A DNA stretch of 64,000 nt from Bacillus sp. ISL-7 (GCF_018613065.1 NZ_JAGGQW010000034.1:261568-325567), one strand, 5' to 3'. Shown: positions 19,285 to 29,499, counted from the stretch's first letter. Numbers and translations are program-made. Notes: generated from the letters alone by a model not told the origin.

Positions 19285-21000
19285 ATGAAACCGCTTAAAC
19301 CAATTTTTAATTCATTAATGTTTAAGCTCTTTTTGACTATTTTCCTCATAATCGGTCCATTAATTATCTTTCATATTATTAATAATTATTATGCTAATGA
19401 AGTAATTCGAAGCCAAGTGGCTCAATCTAACAAAAATATGCTGAATATTTATATGGATCAAATCGATAAGAGTTTGGAAGGTGTTGGAAATTATATATTT
19501 CAACTTTCCGCGAATACCGATTTATATTTCCTTCAATATCATGAAAACTTTGATCTTAACGACTACGAAGAGGCAAAAATAAGATTGTTTAATTCTATCA
19601 ATAATCAATCTTATTTTTATACAGCAATTGACTCTATTTTTCTTTATTCATCATCCTATAAAGATTTCCTATATACTCAGAAAAATGATGAAGATTTTAC
19701 AGACCACATGAATGCGACGGATGAAATTCATGAATTGCTTGAGAAAAAACCCGAAAATCTTCTTGAAGGCAAATGGAACTTATGGAAGGGAAAGAAAAAT
19801 TATTATTTACTATACTATTTAAATATAGATGGAGTCTACGTAGGGGCTTGGGTAAATGTGAACAATTTGATTAAGCCTTTTAAGTATATTGATTTTGGAG
19901 AAACAGGTAGAGCCCTGCTTGCAACTTCCGAATTGCAGCCGATCACCAATAAAAAATTTATAGAAGATGAAAAAATAGACTTAACATTGAAGGGAAATAA
20001 GTTTGCAGTGTCTGGGGAAAATGACCGCTTTATGGTCATGAAGGAAAAATCATCAAGTGGTGATTTTTATCTTTTAGCATTGATACCAGAAAGTGAAATT
20101 TTAGAGAAACTTCCTTTTTTACAAAGAATTTCATCGGTTATTTCTTTTGGAGCTGTTTTGTTCTTATTTCTATTTATCTTTATCATGAGAAAGGTTTTTC
20201 TTCAACCAATAAATCGTATTGTTTCAGCCATGAAAAAGCTTCGCGAGGGTGATATGGAAGTACGGCTTCCTCTGAACCATAATTCTACGGAGTTTGAAGT
20301 GATGAATGGGTCCTTCAACCATATGATATCGGAGATAAAAGACTTAAAAATCAATGTTTACGAAGAAAAGTTAAATTTACAAAGGGCGGAACTAAAGCAT
20401 TTACAATTACAAATTAACCCGCACTTTTTCCTTAACTCATTAAATATTATTTATAATCTTGCAACAGTTAAAGATTTTGCCATCATTCAAGAAATGTCCA
20501 AATGCCTAGCCAATTACTTTCGGTTTATGTTTCGTAGTAATTCGTATTTCGTTAGCTTAGAAGAAGAATTAAATCATACGGAGAATTATATAAAGATTCA
20601 ACAACTTAGATTTCCAGAAGCTATCAATTATGATGTGGAAGCATCTTCAGAATTGATGAAATGCAATATACCGCCTTTGGTCATTCAAACGATTGTTGAA
20701 AATTCTATTAAACATGCTTTTAATATGGATGAACCGATTGAAATTAAAATAACTGTTAAAAAAGACAATGAAGACCCCGGTTTTATGGAAATTAAAATCC
20801 AGGATACTGGTGAAGGATTCCCTGAAGAGGTTTTATGGAGTTTAGAAAATGACGAATCACTTACAAACCAGAATGGGGAACGAATTGGACTTTGGAATGT
20901 TAAGCGACGGTTGAATTTGTTATATGAAGGGTATGCTCATATACACTTTTCAAACGAACAAGGAAAAGGTGCAACAGTCCGCATGAAGGTACCGATATAA
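19285..21000 (+). CDS. Sensor histidine kinase, YesM/LytS type
   Basis: This 571-residue membrane kinase has an N-terminal membrane segment (12-34), an extracytoplasmic sensing domain, a second segment near 285-305 and a HAMP linker (310-360). The His_kinase motif is LQINPHFFLNSLN with the phospho-accepting histidine near 380, followed by an ATPase domain with IVENSIKHAF near 470 and DTGEGFP near 510. Such kinases with a YesN partner usually sense oligosaccharides outside the cell. AGGAGGA precedes the ATG. The response regulator gene follows 23 bases later. Confidence 0.92.
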   Translation: MKPLKPIFNSLMFKLFLTIFLIIGPLIIFHIINNYYANEVIRSQVAQSNKNMLNIYMDQIDKSLEGVGNYIFQLSANTDLYFLQYHENFDLNDYEEAKIRLFNSINNQSYFYTAIDSIFLYSSSYKDFLYTQKNDEDFTDHMNATDEIHELLEKKPENLLEGKWNLWKGKKNYYLLYYLNIDGVYVGAWVNVNNLIKPFKYIDFGETGRALLATSELQPITNKKFIEDEKIDLTLKGNKFAVSGENDRFMVMKEKSSSGDFYLLALIPESEILEKLPFLQRISSVISFGAVLFLFLFIFIMRKVFLQPINRIVSAMKKLREGDMEVRLPLNHNSTEFEVMNGSFNHMISEIKDLKINVYEEKLNLQRAELKHLQLQINPHFFLNSLNIIYNLATVKDFAIIQEMSKCLANYFRFMFRSNSYFVSLEEELNHTENYIKIQQLRFPEAINYDVEASSELMKCNIPPLVIQTIVENSIKHAFNMDEPIEIKITVKKDNEDPGFMEIKIQDTGEGFPEEVLWSLENDESLTNQNGERIGLWNVKRRLNLLYEGYAHIHFSNEQGKGATVRMKVPI

Positions 21001-21023
21001 AAATTCCAATAAAGGAAAGGGGT

Positions 21024-22643
21024 ATGATGATGAATCAATTTCATGTACTTATCGTTGACGATGAAATTCATTCAATTAGAGGCGTTCAGGCGGGTGTTGA
21101 TTGGAAAAAGCACCATATCTCAACTGTTTATACAGCCAATAACATGAGGCAGGCACAAGAGGTGTTTTTAAATAATAGGGTGGATCTTTTGCTTTGTGAT
21201 ATTGAAATGCCTAAAGGATCGGGAATTGACCTTTTAAAATGGGTCAGGGAACATTACCCAAGTACGGAAGCGATTTTTTTAACCTGTCATTCAGATTTCG
21301 GATATGCAAAGCAAGCATTGCAGTTGAAAAGTCTCAACTATTTACTCAAACCAGTCGATTATCAAGAGCTGGAAGGTGTTATTCACAATGCCTTGGAAAA
21401 AATTAAAAAGGATCAGGATACAAAACTGGTGGAGGAGTCTTACCATCAATTGAAGAAATCGCACCAATCTGTCATGAAGGAACGATTCTGGTTAGATCTC
21501 ATTCACCAAGTTGTCCCTTCTACCATTGACAAGATTAATGAGCATAAGAAGTACCATCATTTATCGTATACGGAGTACACAACTTTTTTGCCCATTTTAT
21601 TTCATGTTCAACGTTGGAAAAAGGAACTGTCGGTCCATGAAGAAAAATTAAGGGAGAATGGCCTTCAGAATGCAGTAAATGAAGAAATTGCCAAATCCAA
21701 TATGGATGCCCATGTGGTAAATTTGGGAACTGGTTATATTTTGGTCATTTTGCCCCTAGTAAAAGCAACAAACATCGAGGAGCAAACATGTAATTTTAAT
21801 GATTTTATTTCTCGATTTGCTCTATATTTCTCATGCGAACTTTGCTGTTATATTGGCAATCAGGTTCCTATCGAGGAGGTAGTAAGCATGGTTCACTTGT
21901 TGCAGGATCTTGATCGTAACAATGTAACCAAGAGTAACCAGACCATTGTGTATAATAATAAAAAAAAGGATTCATGCTCGATTCCGTTGCTACCTGTTTA
22001 TTGGTCGAGTTTAATGAAAAGTGGTCCAAAGGAAAAATTGTTGGATGCAATTAATCAATATTTTAAGGATTGGAAAAAATCAGATGATGATATAACCGCA
22101 CAATCACTTCATTTATTTTATCAGGATTTTTTGCAATTGGTTTTTTATGTGCTCCAAGTAAAAGGGATTCAGGCAAATCAGGTTTTTTCACAAAACTTGC
22201 TGACTGAAAAGCCTGTTAAAGTGTTGAAATCGTTAGATTTTCTACAAGATTGGGTTATTTATATTGCGGATGTAGCCATGAATCAGCTTCATGTTCCTCA
22301 AGAAAAAGGTTCTGTAGTTAACATTGTTAAACAATATATTCAAAACCATCTTGGTGAACAGAGGTTAACACGAGAAGAAATTGCAAATTATGTTTATCTC
22401 AATCCTGACTACTTAACAAGACTTTTTAAAAAACAAACAGGAGTATCTATATCCGAATTCTTGCAACTGCAGCGTATTGAATATGCAAAAAAACTATTGG
22501 CTGGAACAAATTTACCTGTAAGTGAAGTGGCTTTATCTGCTGGATATTCGAATTTTTCCTATTTCTCTACTATTTTCAAAAAGGCAACTGAATTAAATCC
22601 AATGGAATATCGAAAAATGGAACTCTCCATAGATAAGTCGTAA
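21024..22643 (+). CDS. Response regulator with AraC-type DNA-binding domain, YesN type
   Basis: This 539-residue protein has an N-terminal receiver (residues 1-125, phospho-acceptor Asp near 60 in LLLCDIEMPKGSG, conserved Lys near 107 in LLKPVD). A long middle domain is typical of YesN-like regulators. A C-terminal AraC helix-turn-helix pair spans about residues 435-535 (YLNPDYLTRLFKKQTGVSI, SNFSYFSTIFKKATELNPMEYR). It is encoded with the sensor kinase and lies just upstream of the sugar ABC transporter that it probably activates. Confidence 0.92.
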   Translation: MMMNQFHVLIVDDEIHSIRGVQAGVDWKKHHISTVYTANNMRQAQEVFLNNRVDLLLCDIEMPKGSGIDLLKWVREHYPSTEAIFLTCHSDFGYAKQALQLKSLNYLLKPVDYQELEGVIHNALEKIKKDQDTKLVEESYHQLKKSHQSVMKERFWLDLIHQVVPSTIDKINEHKKYHHLSYTEYTTFLPILFHVQRWKKELSVHEEKLRENGLQNAVNEEIAKSNMDAHVVNLGTGYILVILPLVKATNIEEQTCNFNDFISRFALYFSCELCCYIGNQVPIEEVVSMVHLLQDLDRNNVTKSNQTIVYNNKKKDSCSIPLLPVYWSSLMKSGPKEKLLDAINQYFKDWKKSDDDITAQSLHLFYQDFLQLVFYVLQVKGIQANQVFSQNLLTEKPVKVLKSLDFLQDWVIYIADVAMNQLHVPQEKGSVVNIVKQYIQNHLGEQRLTREEIANYVYLNPDYLTRLFKKQTGVSISEFLQLQRIEYAKKLLAGTNLPVSEVALSAGYSNFSYFSTIFKKATELNPMEYRKMELSIDKS

Positions 22644-22713
22644 TAACAAAAATAAAATGTCGTTTTTTTAGTAAGTGTATTTCTACCCATCCTCTATACT
22701 AAAACTAGATAGT

Positions 22714-22727
22714 TGATAACGCTTTCA
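22714..22727 (+). promoter_or_regulatory. Catabolite-responsive element (cre)
   Basis: TGATAACGCTTTCA matches the CcpA consensus TGWAARCGYTWNCW at all positions but one. It lies 45 bases before the binding-protein gene, consistent with glucose repression of the locus. Confidence 0.72.
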
Positions 22728-22771
22728 ATAAGAGTTTTCAACAGATCAAAAAGAATAAGGGGGAAAGAAAG

Positions 22772-24265
22772 TTGAAGAGTATTAAATCATTTACAAAGTT
22801 TTTAATGATTATTATGTCTGTGCTTTTGGTTTTGGCTGGGTGCAGTTCCAAGGAAAGTAGTACAAGTAAAAAGGACGGAACTAGCTCCAAAAATAAGCCA
22901 TATGAAATTACAATGGCTTATTTAACATTAAATACCAAAATAGATGAACTTCCATTGGTTCAAGAAGAAATTAATAAAATTACTAAAAAGAAGATTAATG
23001 CTACGGTAAAATTAGTCCCAATAAGTGGAGCTGCATGGCAACAGCAACAAAATTTAATGTTAACAAGCAACGAAAAGTTGGATTTAATCATGTCTTCATC
23101 ATTCTATGGCTACAATACACAAGCAGCAAAAGGTCAATACCTTCCATTAGATGATTTGCTCCAATCACATGGTCAAGGAATTTTTAAAGTGGTTCCTAAA
23201 CATCTTATAGAAGGTAATAAAGTTAACGGGGAAATATACGGTATTCCAAGTATAAGAGACTGGGGTTCTTATTATGGCTTTGCTATGAGAAAGGATTTAG
23301 TCGACAAATATAAGATTGATCTTTCTCAAATCAAAACATTTACGGACTTGGAAGATGTCTTTAAAATGGTCAAAGAAAAAGAACCAACATTAACACCAGT
23401 AGTCAACACTTCAATGGGAACATCGGTTGCCACCGCAGTTACTGCTGGAAAATTTGATGTGCTAGGGGACAACCTTGGAGTGGTGTCATTTAAAAATAAG
23501 AAAATTGTAAATATGTTTAAAGACCCGCAATATGTAGAAGCTGTTAAATTAGCACGAAAGTGGTTCCAAGCGGGTTACATCATTAAGGATTCAGCCACAT
23601 CAAAAGAATCTGCCGCCAATCTTGTAAAAGCAAATAAAGGATTTGGCTATTTCGCTAAAATGAAGCCAGGTTTTGATGTCCAGGAGAAGGGAATAACTGG
23701 CTATGAAATGGTTTCGGTAAAATTAACGGATGTTTATTCGTACACAGATGCAGCCACGGGCTTCAACATGTCTATTGCGAGAAACAGTCAAAATCCTGAA
23801 AAAGCGATGGAATTTATCAATTTACTATATACTGATAAAGACATTATGAATTTACTAGATCTTGGCGTGGAAGGTAAACATTATGTGAAAAATTCGGATG
23901 GAACCATTAAATTGCCTGACGGCGTTAAGGAATCAAAATATGCATTTAACCAGTGGGAAATTGGAAATAACTTCTTGACCCTTCCTTGGGAAGGAAACCC
24001 TGCAAATTACTGGGATTTAATGAAAGAACATAACGATTCAGCTATTTTTTCTCCAGCATTTGGCTTTACGTTCAATCCAGATCCAGTAAAAACTGAAATT
24101 GCTGCATCGACAAACGTATTAAATCAGTACAAGCTAGGGCTTGAATCAGGTACTCTAAATCCGGAGAAAAGTTTGCCGGAATTTAATAGTAAGCTTAAAG
24201 CATCAGGTCTGGGGAAAATTATTGCGGAAAAACAAAAACAATTTGACAAGTGGAAAGAGAAGTAA
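22772..24265 (+). CDS. Sugar ABC transporter substrate-binding lipoprotein, LplA-like
   Basis: A 497-residue cluster-1 extracellular solute-binding protein. The signal peptide ends in the lipobox VLAGC, so Cys near residue 24 is lipidated, followed by a Ser/Lys-rich tether. The body is the large two-lobe fold of LplA/YtcQ proteins. It is expected to capture an oligosaccharide for the two permeases downstream. The start is TTG with AAGGGGGAAAG ahead. A terminator directly after it would let this gene be made in excess over the permeases. The ATPase is missing here; such systems usually use the shared MsmX. Confidence 0.9.
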   Translation: MKSIKSFTKFLMIIMSVLLVLAGCSSKESSTSKKDGTSSKNKPYEITMAYLTLNTKIDELPLVQEEINKITKKKINATVKLVPISGAAWQQQQNLMLTSNEKLDLIMSSSFYGYNTQAAKGQYLPLDDLLQSHGQGIFKVVPKHLIEGNKVNGEIYGIPSIRDWGSYYGFAMRKDLVDKYKIDLSQIKTFTDLEDVFKMVKEKEPTLTPVVNTSMGTSVATAVTAGKFDVLGDNLGVVSFKNKKIVNMFKDPQYVEAVKLARKWFQAGYIIKDSATSKESAANLVKANKGFGYFAKMKPGFDVQEKGITGYEMVSVKLTDVYSYTDAATGFNMSIARNSQNPEKAMEFINLLYTDKDIMNLLDLGVEGKHYVKNSDGTIKLPDGVKESKYAFNQWEIGNNFLTLPWEGNPANYWDLMKEHNDSAIFSPAFGFTFNPDPVKTEIAASTNVLNQYKLGLESGTLNPEKSLPEFNSKLKASGLGKIIAEKQKQFDKWKEK

Positions 24266-24274
24266 GATGAGAAA

Positions 24275-24306
24275 AGAGAGCTAGTGGTGCTAGCTCTCTT
24301 TTTTTC
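24275..24306 (+). terminator. Terminator/attenuator between binding protein and permeases
   Basis: AGAGAGCTAG / CTAGCTCTCT with a 5-nt loop and seven T. The downstream permeases have no obvious gap that forces a new promoter, so partial read-through is likely. Confidence 0.9.
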
Positions 24307-24478
24307 ACTGGTTTGTCTGTCTTGAGATGGATTTCACGTTCCAAATAGTCGGATAAACGAAAATAAGAAGTCGTATTATGGATAGTTTCAATAGACCTAG
24401 TTTAATAAAATAATATTATAGCAAGAAATGAAAGTTGTTTGTAAGCGGAAACACTTTAATCAGCAAGGGGGAAAAAGG

Positions 24479-25456
24479 ATGTCAGAAGTGACAGTAAAGA
24501 AAATGAAAGCAAGCATCCAGGCGATACCAGCTAAAAAGGTAAATAACAGGATGATCAAGTTTAAAAGATTTTTACCTCTTTTTATCATGATGGTACCTGG
24601 GTTAATTTATTTGCTGATAAACAATTATTTACCGATGTTCGGATTGGTCATTGCTTTTAAGGATGTTAACTATGCGAAAGGAATCTTCGCAAGTGATTGG
24701 ATAGGCTTTAAAAACTTTGAGTACCTATTTAGTTCAAGAGATGCCTTTGTTATTACCCGAAATACCATTCTCTATAATGGAGGATTTATTATCTTAAATA
24801 CGATACTGGCGATTGGAATAGCCATAATGCTCAATGAAATTAAAAATAAGCTCGCGAAAAGCTTTTATCAAAGTGTTATTCTATTGCCATTCTTGATCTC
24901 GATGGTTATTGTCAGTTATCTGGGATTTGCCTTTTTAAGTGAAGATGTGGGTTATCTGAATAAAACGATTCTGCCTTTACTTGGGCTGGATGGAGTTTCA
25001 TGGTATAACGAAGCAAAATATTGGCCCTATATATTAACCTTCATCAATTTATGGAAGGGTGTCGGATTCCTATGTGTCATTTATTTGGCGGCTATAATCG
25101 GGATCGACCAGGAGTACTATGAAGCAGCCACTTTAGATGGGGCGAATAAATGGCATCAAATTATTCATATTACCATTCCATCGATTATGCCAGTCATTAT
25201 CATGATGACATTACTGTCAATAGGACGAATTTTCTACTCTGATTTTGGTTTGTTTTATCAAGTACCAATGAACTCAGGGGCAATCTACGATACCACGAAT
25301 GTTATTGACACTTATGTTTACCGAGGTTTAATGCAGCTTGGGGATATCGGGATGTCCGCTGCAGCCGGCCTATATCAATCCATCGTTGGATTTGTACTGG
25401 TCCTGATATCCAATTATCTCGTCCGCAGAAAAAGTAAAGACAATGCATTATTTTAA
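24479..25456 (+). CDS. Sugar ABC transporter permease, LplB-like
   Basis: This 325-residue inner-membrane permease has six segments and the EAA loop that contacts the ATPase (EYYEAATLDGANKWHQIIHITIP, near residue 217). A cytoplasmic N-terminal arm rich in lysine precedes the first segment. The longer frame from 24428 lacks a ribosome-binding site; the ATG at 24479 follows AAGGGGGAAAAAGG. It partners the next permease, 17 bases downstream. Confidence 0.9.
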   Translation: MSEVTVKKMKASIQAIPAKKVNNRMIKFKRFLPLFIMMVPGLIYLLINNYLPMFGLVIAFKDVNYAKGIFASDWIGFKNFEYLFSSRDAFVITRNTILYNGGFIILNTILAIGIAIMLNEIKNKLAKSFYQSVILLPFLISMVIVSYLGFAFLSEDVGYLNKTILPLLGLDGVSWYNEAKYWPYILTFINLWKGVGFLCVIYLAAIIGIDQEYYEAATLDGANKWHQIIHITIPSIMPVIIMMTLLSIGRIFYSDFGLFYQVPMNSGAIYDTTNVIDTYVYRGLMQLGDIGMSAAAGLYQSIVGFVLVLISNYLVRRKSKDNALF

Positions 25457-25473
25457 GCAGGAGGTAAGGAAGA

Positions 25474-26361
25474 ATGTATAAATCTGATCGAATAACACAA
25501 TGGGTTTCCCATATCTTTTTAATCGTACTTGCAGCAGGCAGCATTATTCCCTTTATCATTCTTTTATCTTCTTCTCTAACAGGTGAAAAGGTCATTTTGA
25601 AGGATGGTTATTCCTTTTTCCCTAGGGAATTTAGCTTTGCAGCTTATGAGTATTTGTTAAATAATTCTTCAAGTATTTTAAGGGCCTACGGTATTACAAT
25701 TTTCGTAACTGTATTTGGAACGGTTGTTAGTTTGGGTATAACTGCGTTTTTGGCATATGCACTTTCACGCCGAGATTTACCTTACAGAAATGTTTTTGCT
25801 TTCTTTGTATTCTTTACCTTATTATTCAACGGTGGACTTGTACCAACCTATCTGGTTTATACACAAATCTTTGATTTGAAAAATACGATTTGGGCATTAA
25901 TTGTACCTGGTCTGCTTATGAATGGTTTTAACGTATTATTAATGAGAACATTTTTTATAACTTCCATTCCAGAGCCTGTGATTGAATCAGCACGGATGGA
26001 TGGTGCAGGTGAATTCAGGACCTTTTTCTCCATAGTCCTGCCTTTATCACTGCCTATTTTGGCAACGATTGGATTACTTCAAACCATTCATTATTGGAAT
26101 GACTGGTTTAACGGTCTCATTTATATTACCGACCCACAACTATTCAGTATCCAAAACATTTTAAACAGGATGCTTGCGGATATTCAGTTTTTAGCGACCA
26201 GTGATTTGGGTTCAAACGCCAGTCAGGCAGCTTCGGAAATTCCTTCAACAGGTGTACGGATGGCGATTGCTGTTGTAGGGGTATTACCGATTTTAATTGC
26301 GTATCCATTTTTCCAAAAATACCTTGTAAAAGGAATTGCATTAGGTTCTGTAAAAGGATGA
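25474..26361 (+). CDS. Sugar ABC transporter permease, LplC/YtcP-like
   Basis: This 295-residue permease has six membrane segments and the EAA loop ESARMDGAGEFRTFFSIVLPLSLP near residue 170. It forms the heterodimeric channel with the LplB-like protein for the lipoprotein-bound sugar. AGGAGGTAAGGA precedes the ATG. A terminator lies about 16 bases after the stop, separating it from the yesL-like gene. Confidence 0.9.
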   Translation: MYKSDRITQWVSHIFLIVLAAGSIIPFIILLSSSLTGEKVILKDGYSFFPREFSFAAYEYLLNNSSSILRAYGITIFVTVFGTVVSLGITAFLAYALSRRDLPYRNVFAFFVFFTLLFNGGLVPTYLVYTQIFDLKNTIWALIVPGLLMNGFNVLLMRTFFITSIPEPVIESARMDGAGEFRTFFSIVLPLSLPILATIGLLQTIHYWNDWFNGLIYITDPQLFSIQNILNRMLADIQFLATSDLGSNASQAASEIPSTGVRMAIAVVGVLPILIAYPFFQKYLVKGIALGSVKG

Positions 26362-26377
26362 GATATTTGTCTAAGAG

Positions 26378-26400
26378 TAGCCCTATCTTAGGGCTATTTT
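26378..26400 (+). terminator. Terminator of the permease pair
   Basis: TAGCCCTA / TAGGGCTA with a 3-nt loop and four T. Confidence 0.8.
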
Positions 26401-26449
26401 CCTTAATATGATTGAGTCATTGCAGCGATAAAGGAAGGAGTTATCCTTA

Positions 26450-27061
26450 ATGGAAGGTTTTATGAAGGGCATTCATCGTGTTTCCGAGTGGGGTATGAGA
26501 TTAATGTATGTAAACGTGCTTTGGATTGTCTTCACGTTTCTTGGTCTAATTGTTCTAGGTTTTTTTCCTGCAACAGCAGCGATGTTCGCCGTTGTCCGAA
26601 AGTGGGTAATGAAGCAGGATATTGATGTATTTAAAACGTTTTGGACGGTTTATAAAAGTGAATTTCTAAAAAGTAATGGTGTCGGTTTAATTCTGATCGC
26701 GTTAGGAGGTTTCCTATACTCTAATATAAAGATAATAGAAGCCATATCGTTACCAATATTCAAATTACTTTATATTCCCAATGTTATTTTGATTTTTATT
26801 TTCTTCTTTACCTTATTTTATATTTTTCCCGTCCTTGTACATTTTCATGTGGGGGTAAAAGGAGTCATTAAAAATGCGGTTATCCTAATGACGACCAATC
26901 CAATGGCAACCTTTATAATGGCTGTGTTTACAGGGATTTTCTTTTTTATAACATTTAAGTTTCCTGGATTAATTCCTTTTTTTAGTGGAAGTGTCCCTGC
27001 ATTTTTACTTATGTCTTTATGCAATTATACATTCAAAAAATATCATCAAAAGTCGGATTAA
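26450..27061 (+). CDS. DUF624 membrane protein, YesL-like
   Basis: This 203-residue protein has about five membrane segments. YesL/DUF624 proteins are almost always encoded with YesMN and LplABC-type sugar loci. Their function is unknown; a role in sensing or transport has been proposed. The opening GIHRVSEWGMRLMYVNVLWIVFTFLGLI is typical of the family. GAAGGAG lies 11 bases before the ATG; a second ATG four codons in is possible. Confidence 0.88.
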   Translation: MEGFMKGIHRVSEWGMRLMYVNVLWIVFTFLGLIVLGFFPATAAMFAVVRKWVMKQDIDVFKTFWTVYKSEFLKSNGVGLILIALGGFLYSNIKIIEAISLPIFKLLYIPNVILIFIFFFTLFYIFPVLVHFHVGVKGVIKNAVILMTTNPMATFIMAVFTGIFFFITFKFPGLIPFFSGSVPAFLLMSLCNYTFKKYHQKSD

Positions 27062-27172
27062 TGAAAATAGGTAGTCGTAATTCGAATAGTGGAAACAATG
27101 CGAGTGTTTTAAAATGAAATTAAAAGGCAGTTAACTTAGAACAAAAGTAATATTATCCGTCATATCAAATTA

Positions 27173-27186
27173 TGAAAGCGTTAAAC
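27173..27186 (+). promoter_or_regulatory. Possible cre site upstream of the GH3 remnant
   Basis: TGAAAGCGTTAAAC carries the TGAAAGCGTT core of a CcpA site, but the last conserved C is displaced by one base. It sits 20 bases before the ATG of the broken beta-glucosidase gene. Confidence 0.4.
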
Positions 27187-27205
27187 ATTTACTAGGGAGG
27201 ATACT

Positions 27206-27401
27206 ATGAAAAGAAATATCAGACAATTAATTGAAAAAATGACACTTGAAGACCGAAGACTCGGATTCGTTTGAAATGTTTCAGGCGATGATGAAATTTA
27301 TGCATTTACGGGCAATGGTTGCTTTCAATCCGGAAAAATTTACTGATGATATGTTAAATGATCTCCTAAATAAACTGAATGAAGTATTAGATAATGTTTA
27401 A
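27206..27401 (+). pseudogene. Glycoside hydrolase family 3 (beta-glucosidase) remnant, interior deleted
   Basis: A GGGAGG site and ATG start a normal GH3 N-terminus (RQLIEKMTLEDR). After 17 codons the frame shifts and stops. The bases from about 27255 to the TAA at 27401 then encode, in another frame, what looks like a GH3 C-terminus (FEMFQAMMKFMHLRAMVAF and a helical tail). More than 600 codons between the two ends are gone, so a single internal deletion removed the enzyme core. The intact ends and the neighbouring genes suggest the locus once hydrolysed beta-glucosides. Confidence 0.68.
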
Positions 27402-27480
27402 GAAGATTTAATCATACGAAACTATTAATTTACTATCAAATTTACTAAAAGATCTATGATTATAAAAAAGGAGAATGAAG

Positions 27481-29298
27481 ATGTTATATCCTATCGTAAC
27501 TGAAACACGCAGTATCACTGATTTAAACGGGATATGGAATTTTAAGCTTGATTCGGGAAATGGTTTTCAGGAAAACTGGCAAAATTCCAAATTGACCGAT
27601 GCATTCAGCATGGCTGTTCCATCCTCTTTTAATGATATTGGTGTAAATGCAAGTATACGTGATCATGTTGGCTGGGTTTGGTATGAACGGGAGTTTTCTG
27701 TTCCGTCCAAACTGCAATCTGAGCGTGTGGTTTTGCGGTTCGGTTCGGCCACTCATCTAGCTAAGGTGTATGTCAATGGAGAGCTTGTTGTCGAGCATAA
27801 AGGTGGCTTCTTACCGTTTGAGGCAGAATTAAATAAGTTTTTACAAAAAGGGAAAAATCGATTAACTGTTGCAGTCAACAATATTGTTGATTACTCAACT
27901 TTACCGGTTGGCACAGTAATTGAGAAGGATATTCCTGGTGTTGGCAAAGTAAAACGTAACCAGCCAAATTTTGACTTTTTCAACTACGCCGGTTTGCACC
28001 GTCCAGTGAAAATTTATACTACACCGACTATTTATGTTAAGGATGTAACGATTGTAACGGATATAGATGGACAAGTTCACTATTCAATTGAAGGAGCAGG
28101 CACAGTACAAGTAAAAGTAAAGGCCATTGACGAATATGGAATCGTAGTAGGTGAGGCAGAAGGAGTTACTGGCACCATCAACATTCCAAATGTAAGGCTG
28201 TGGGAGCCATTAAATGCCTATTTGTACACACTCCAGGTAGAGCTAGAAAAAGATGGGGAATCCGTTGATATTTATGAACAGCCATTTGGTGTTAGAACAG
28301 TTGCTGTCGAAGATGGAAAGTTCCTTATTAATAATAAGCCATTTTATTTCAAAGGCTTTGGCAAGCACGAAGATACATCGATTCATGGTAGAGGCTTTGA
28401 TGAAGCCGCTAACGTAATGGATTTCAATCTGATGAAATGGATTGGAGCAAATTCATTCCGTACAGCCCATTACCCATATTCAGAAGAAATTATGCGCCTA
28501 GCTGACCGCGAAGGTTTTGTCATCATTGATGAAGTGCCTGCCGTTGGTTTGCACTTGAACATGTTGGTTGTCTTTTTGGGTGGACCCAAACGGGATACCT
28601 GGAAGGAGCTTAAAACCTTCGAACATCATCAGCAGGTGATCAAGGAACTAATCAATCGTGATAAAAACCATCCTTCTGTCGTATTGTGGAATATAGCCAA
28701 TGAAGCTGCAACTGAAGAAGAGGGAGCATATGAATACTTTAAGCCGCTAGTCGAGCTGGCAAAAGAACTTGACCCGCAAAAACGTCCTGTTACTATTGTT
28801 ACTGAAATTCAATCTTCACCTGAAAACGATCAAATAGCGGAATTACTGGATATCCTTGCCTTTAACCGATACTACGGCTGGTATGTGGATGGCGGTGATT
28901 TAGTGTCAGCTAAAGAAAGGCTTCGTGCTGAGTTTAATAGCTGGCTTAAAAGGTGCCCGAACAAACCATTTATGATGACTGAGTATGGTGCTGATACGGT
29001 AGCAGGATTACACGATGTAGAACCTGTCATGTTTACGGAAGAATATCAAGCAGCGTTTTATAGAGCAAACCATGAAGTGTTTGATGAATTTGATCATTTC
29101 GTTGGTGAACAGGTATGGAACTTTGCTGATTTTGCAACGGGCCAAGGAATTGTTCGGGTTCAAGGAAACAAAAAAGGCATTTTTACTCGCGACCGGAAAC
29201 CAAAATATGCTGCACATGAGCTGAGAAAACGTTGGACAGAAATACCTGATTTTAACTATAAAGGGATAAAACCAAGCCTATCATATGCTTATAAATAG
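27481..29298 (+). CDS. uidA: Beta-glucuronidase, glycoside hydrolase family 2
   Basis: This 605-residue cytoplasmic enzyme, about the length of E. coli UidA (603), has a sugar-binding jelly roll (1-180), an immunoglobulin-like domain and a TIM barrel. The acid/base glutamate is in WNIANEAA near 409 and the nucleophile in MMTEYGAD near 502. The C-terminal [13 protein letters not shown] block, which helps recognise the glucuronate carboxylate, is close to the E. coli sequence and favours glucuronidase over galactosidase. The ATG at 27481 has AAGGAG 7 bases upstream; the ATG at 27475 is too close. Substrates probably enter through the ABC system upstream. Confidence 0.93.
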   Translation: MLYPIVTETRSITDLNGIWNFKLDSGNGFQENWQNSKLTDAFSMAVPSSFNDIGVNASIRDHVGWVWYEREFSVPSKLQSERVVLRFGSATHLAKVYVNGELVVEHKGGFLPFEAELNKFLQKGKNRLTVAVNNIVDYSTLPVGTVIEKDIPGVGKVKRNQPNFDFFNYAGLHRPVKIYTTPTIYVKDVTIVTDIDGQVHYSIEGAGTVQVKVKAIDEYGIVVGEAEGVTGTINIPNVRLWEPLNAYLYTLQVELEKDGESVDIYEQPFGVRTVAVEDGKFLINNKPFYFKGFGKHEDTSIHGRGFDEAANVMDFNLMKWIGANSFRTAHYPYSEEIMRLADREGFVIIDEVPAVGLHLNMLVVFLGGPKRDTWKELKTFEHHQQVIKELINRDKNHPSVVLWNIANEAATEEEGAYEYFKPLVELAKELDPQKRPVTIVTEIQSSPENDQIAELLDILAFNRYYGWYVDGGDLVSAKERLRAEFNSWLKRCPNKPFMMTEYGADTVAGLHDVEPVMFTEEYQAAFYRANHEVFDEFDHFVGEQVWNFADFATGQGIVRVQGNKKGIFTRDRKPKYAAHELRKRWTEIPDFNYKGIKPSLSYAYK

Positions 29299-29383
29299 TT
29301 GTTTAATATAAATATTTTGTTTGAATAGTGGTTAGCTTTATGGAATTTGTGTTGCTGCTTATCTTAAGAAGATAAATAAAAGT

Positions 29384-29490
29384 TTGGACTTAAGTAAAAT
29401 TATTAAGCATGAGTTGATCTCTAGGGCAGAATTAGCAAATATCACAAAACTAACAAAGGCAACGATTTCTTCACAGGAAGCGGAGTTATT
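29384..29490 (+). pseudogene. N-terminal helix-turn-helix remnant of a ROK/XylR-type repressor
   Basis: The residues LISRAELANITKLTKATISS have the pattern of the winged-helix N-terminus of ROK-family repressors (SRAELAKxTGLxKATVSS). The rest of the expected roughly 350 codons is missing, replaced by a hairpin. A ROK repressor would be a natural regulator of the adjacent glycosidase locus. The call rests on one motif. Confidence 0.5.
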
Positions 29491-29499
29491 TACCAATTA

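Noticed and set aside
27206..27270. TGA in the GH3 remnant as a selenocysteine codon
   Set aside because: The TGA follows a frame change and no SECIS-like hairpin or matching protein family is visible; deletion explains the sequence.
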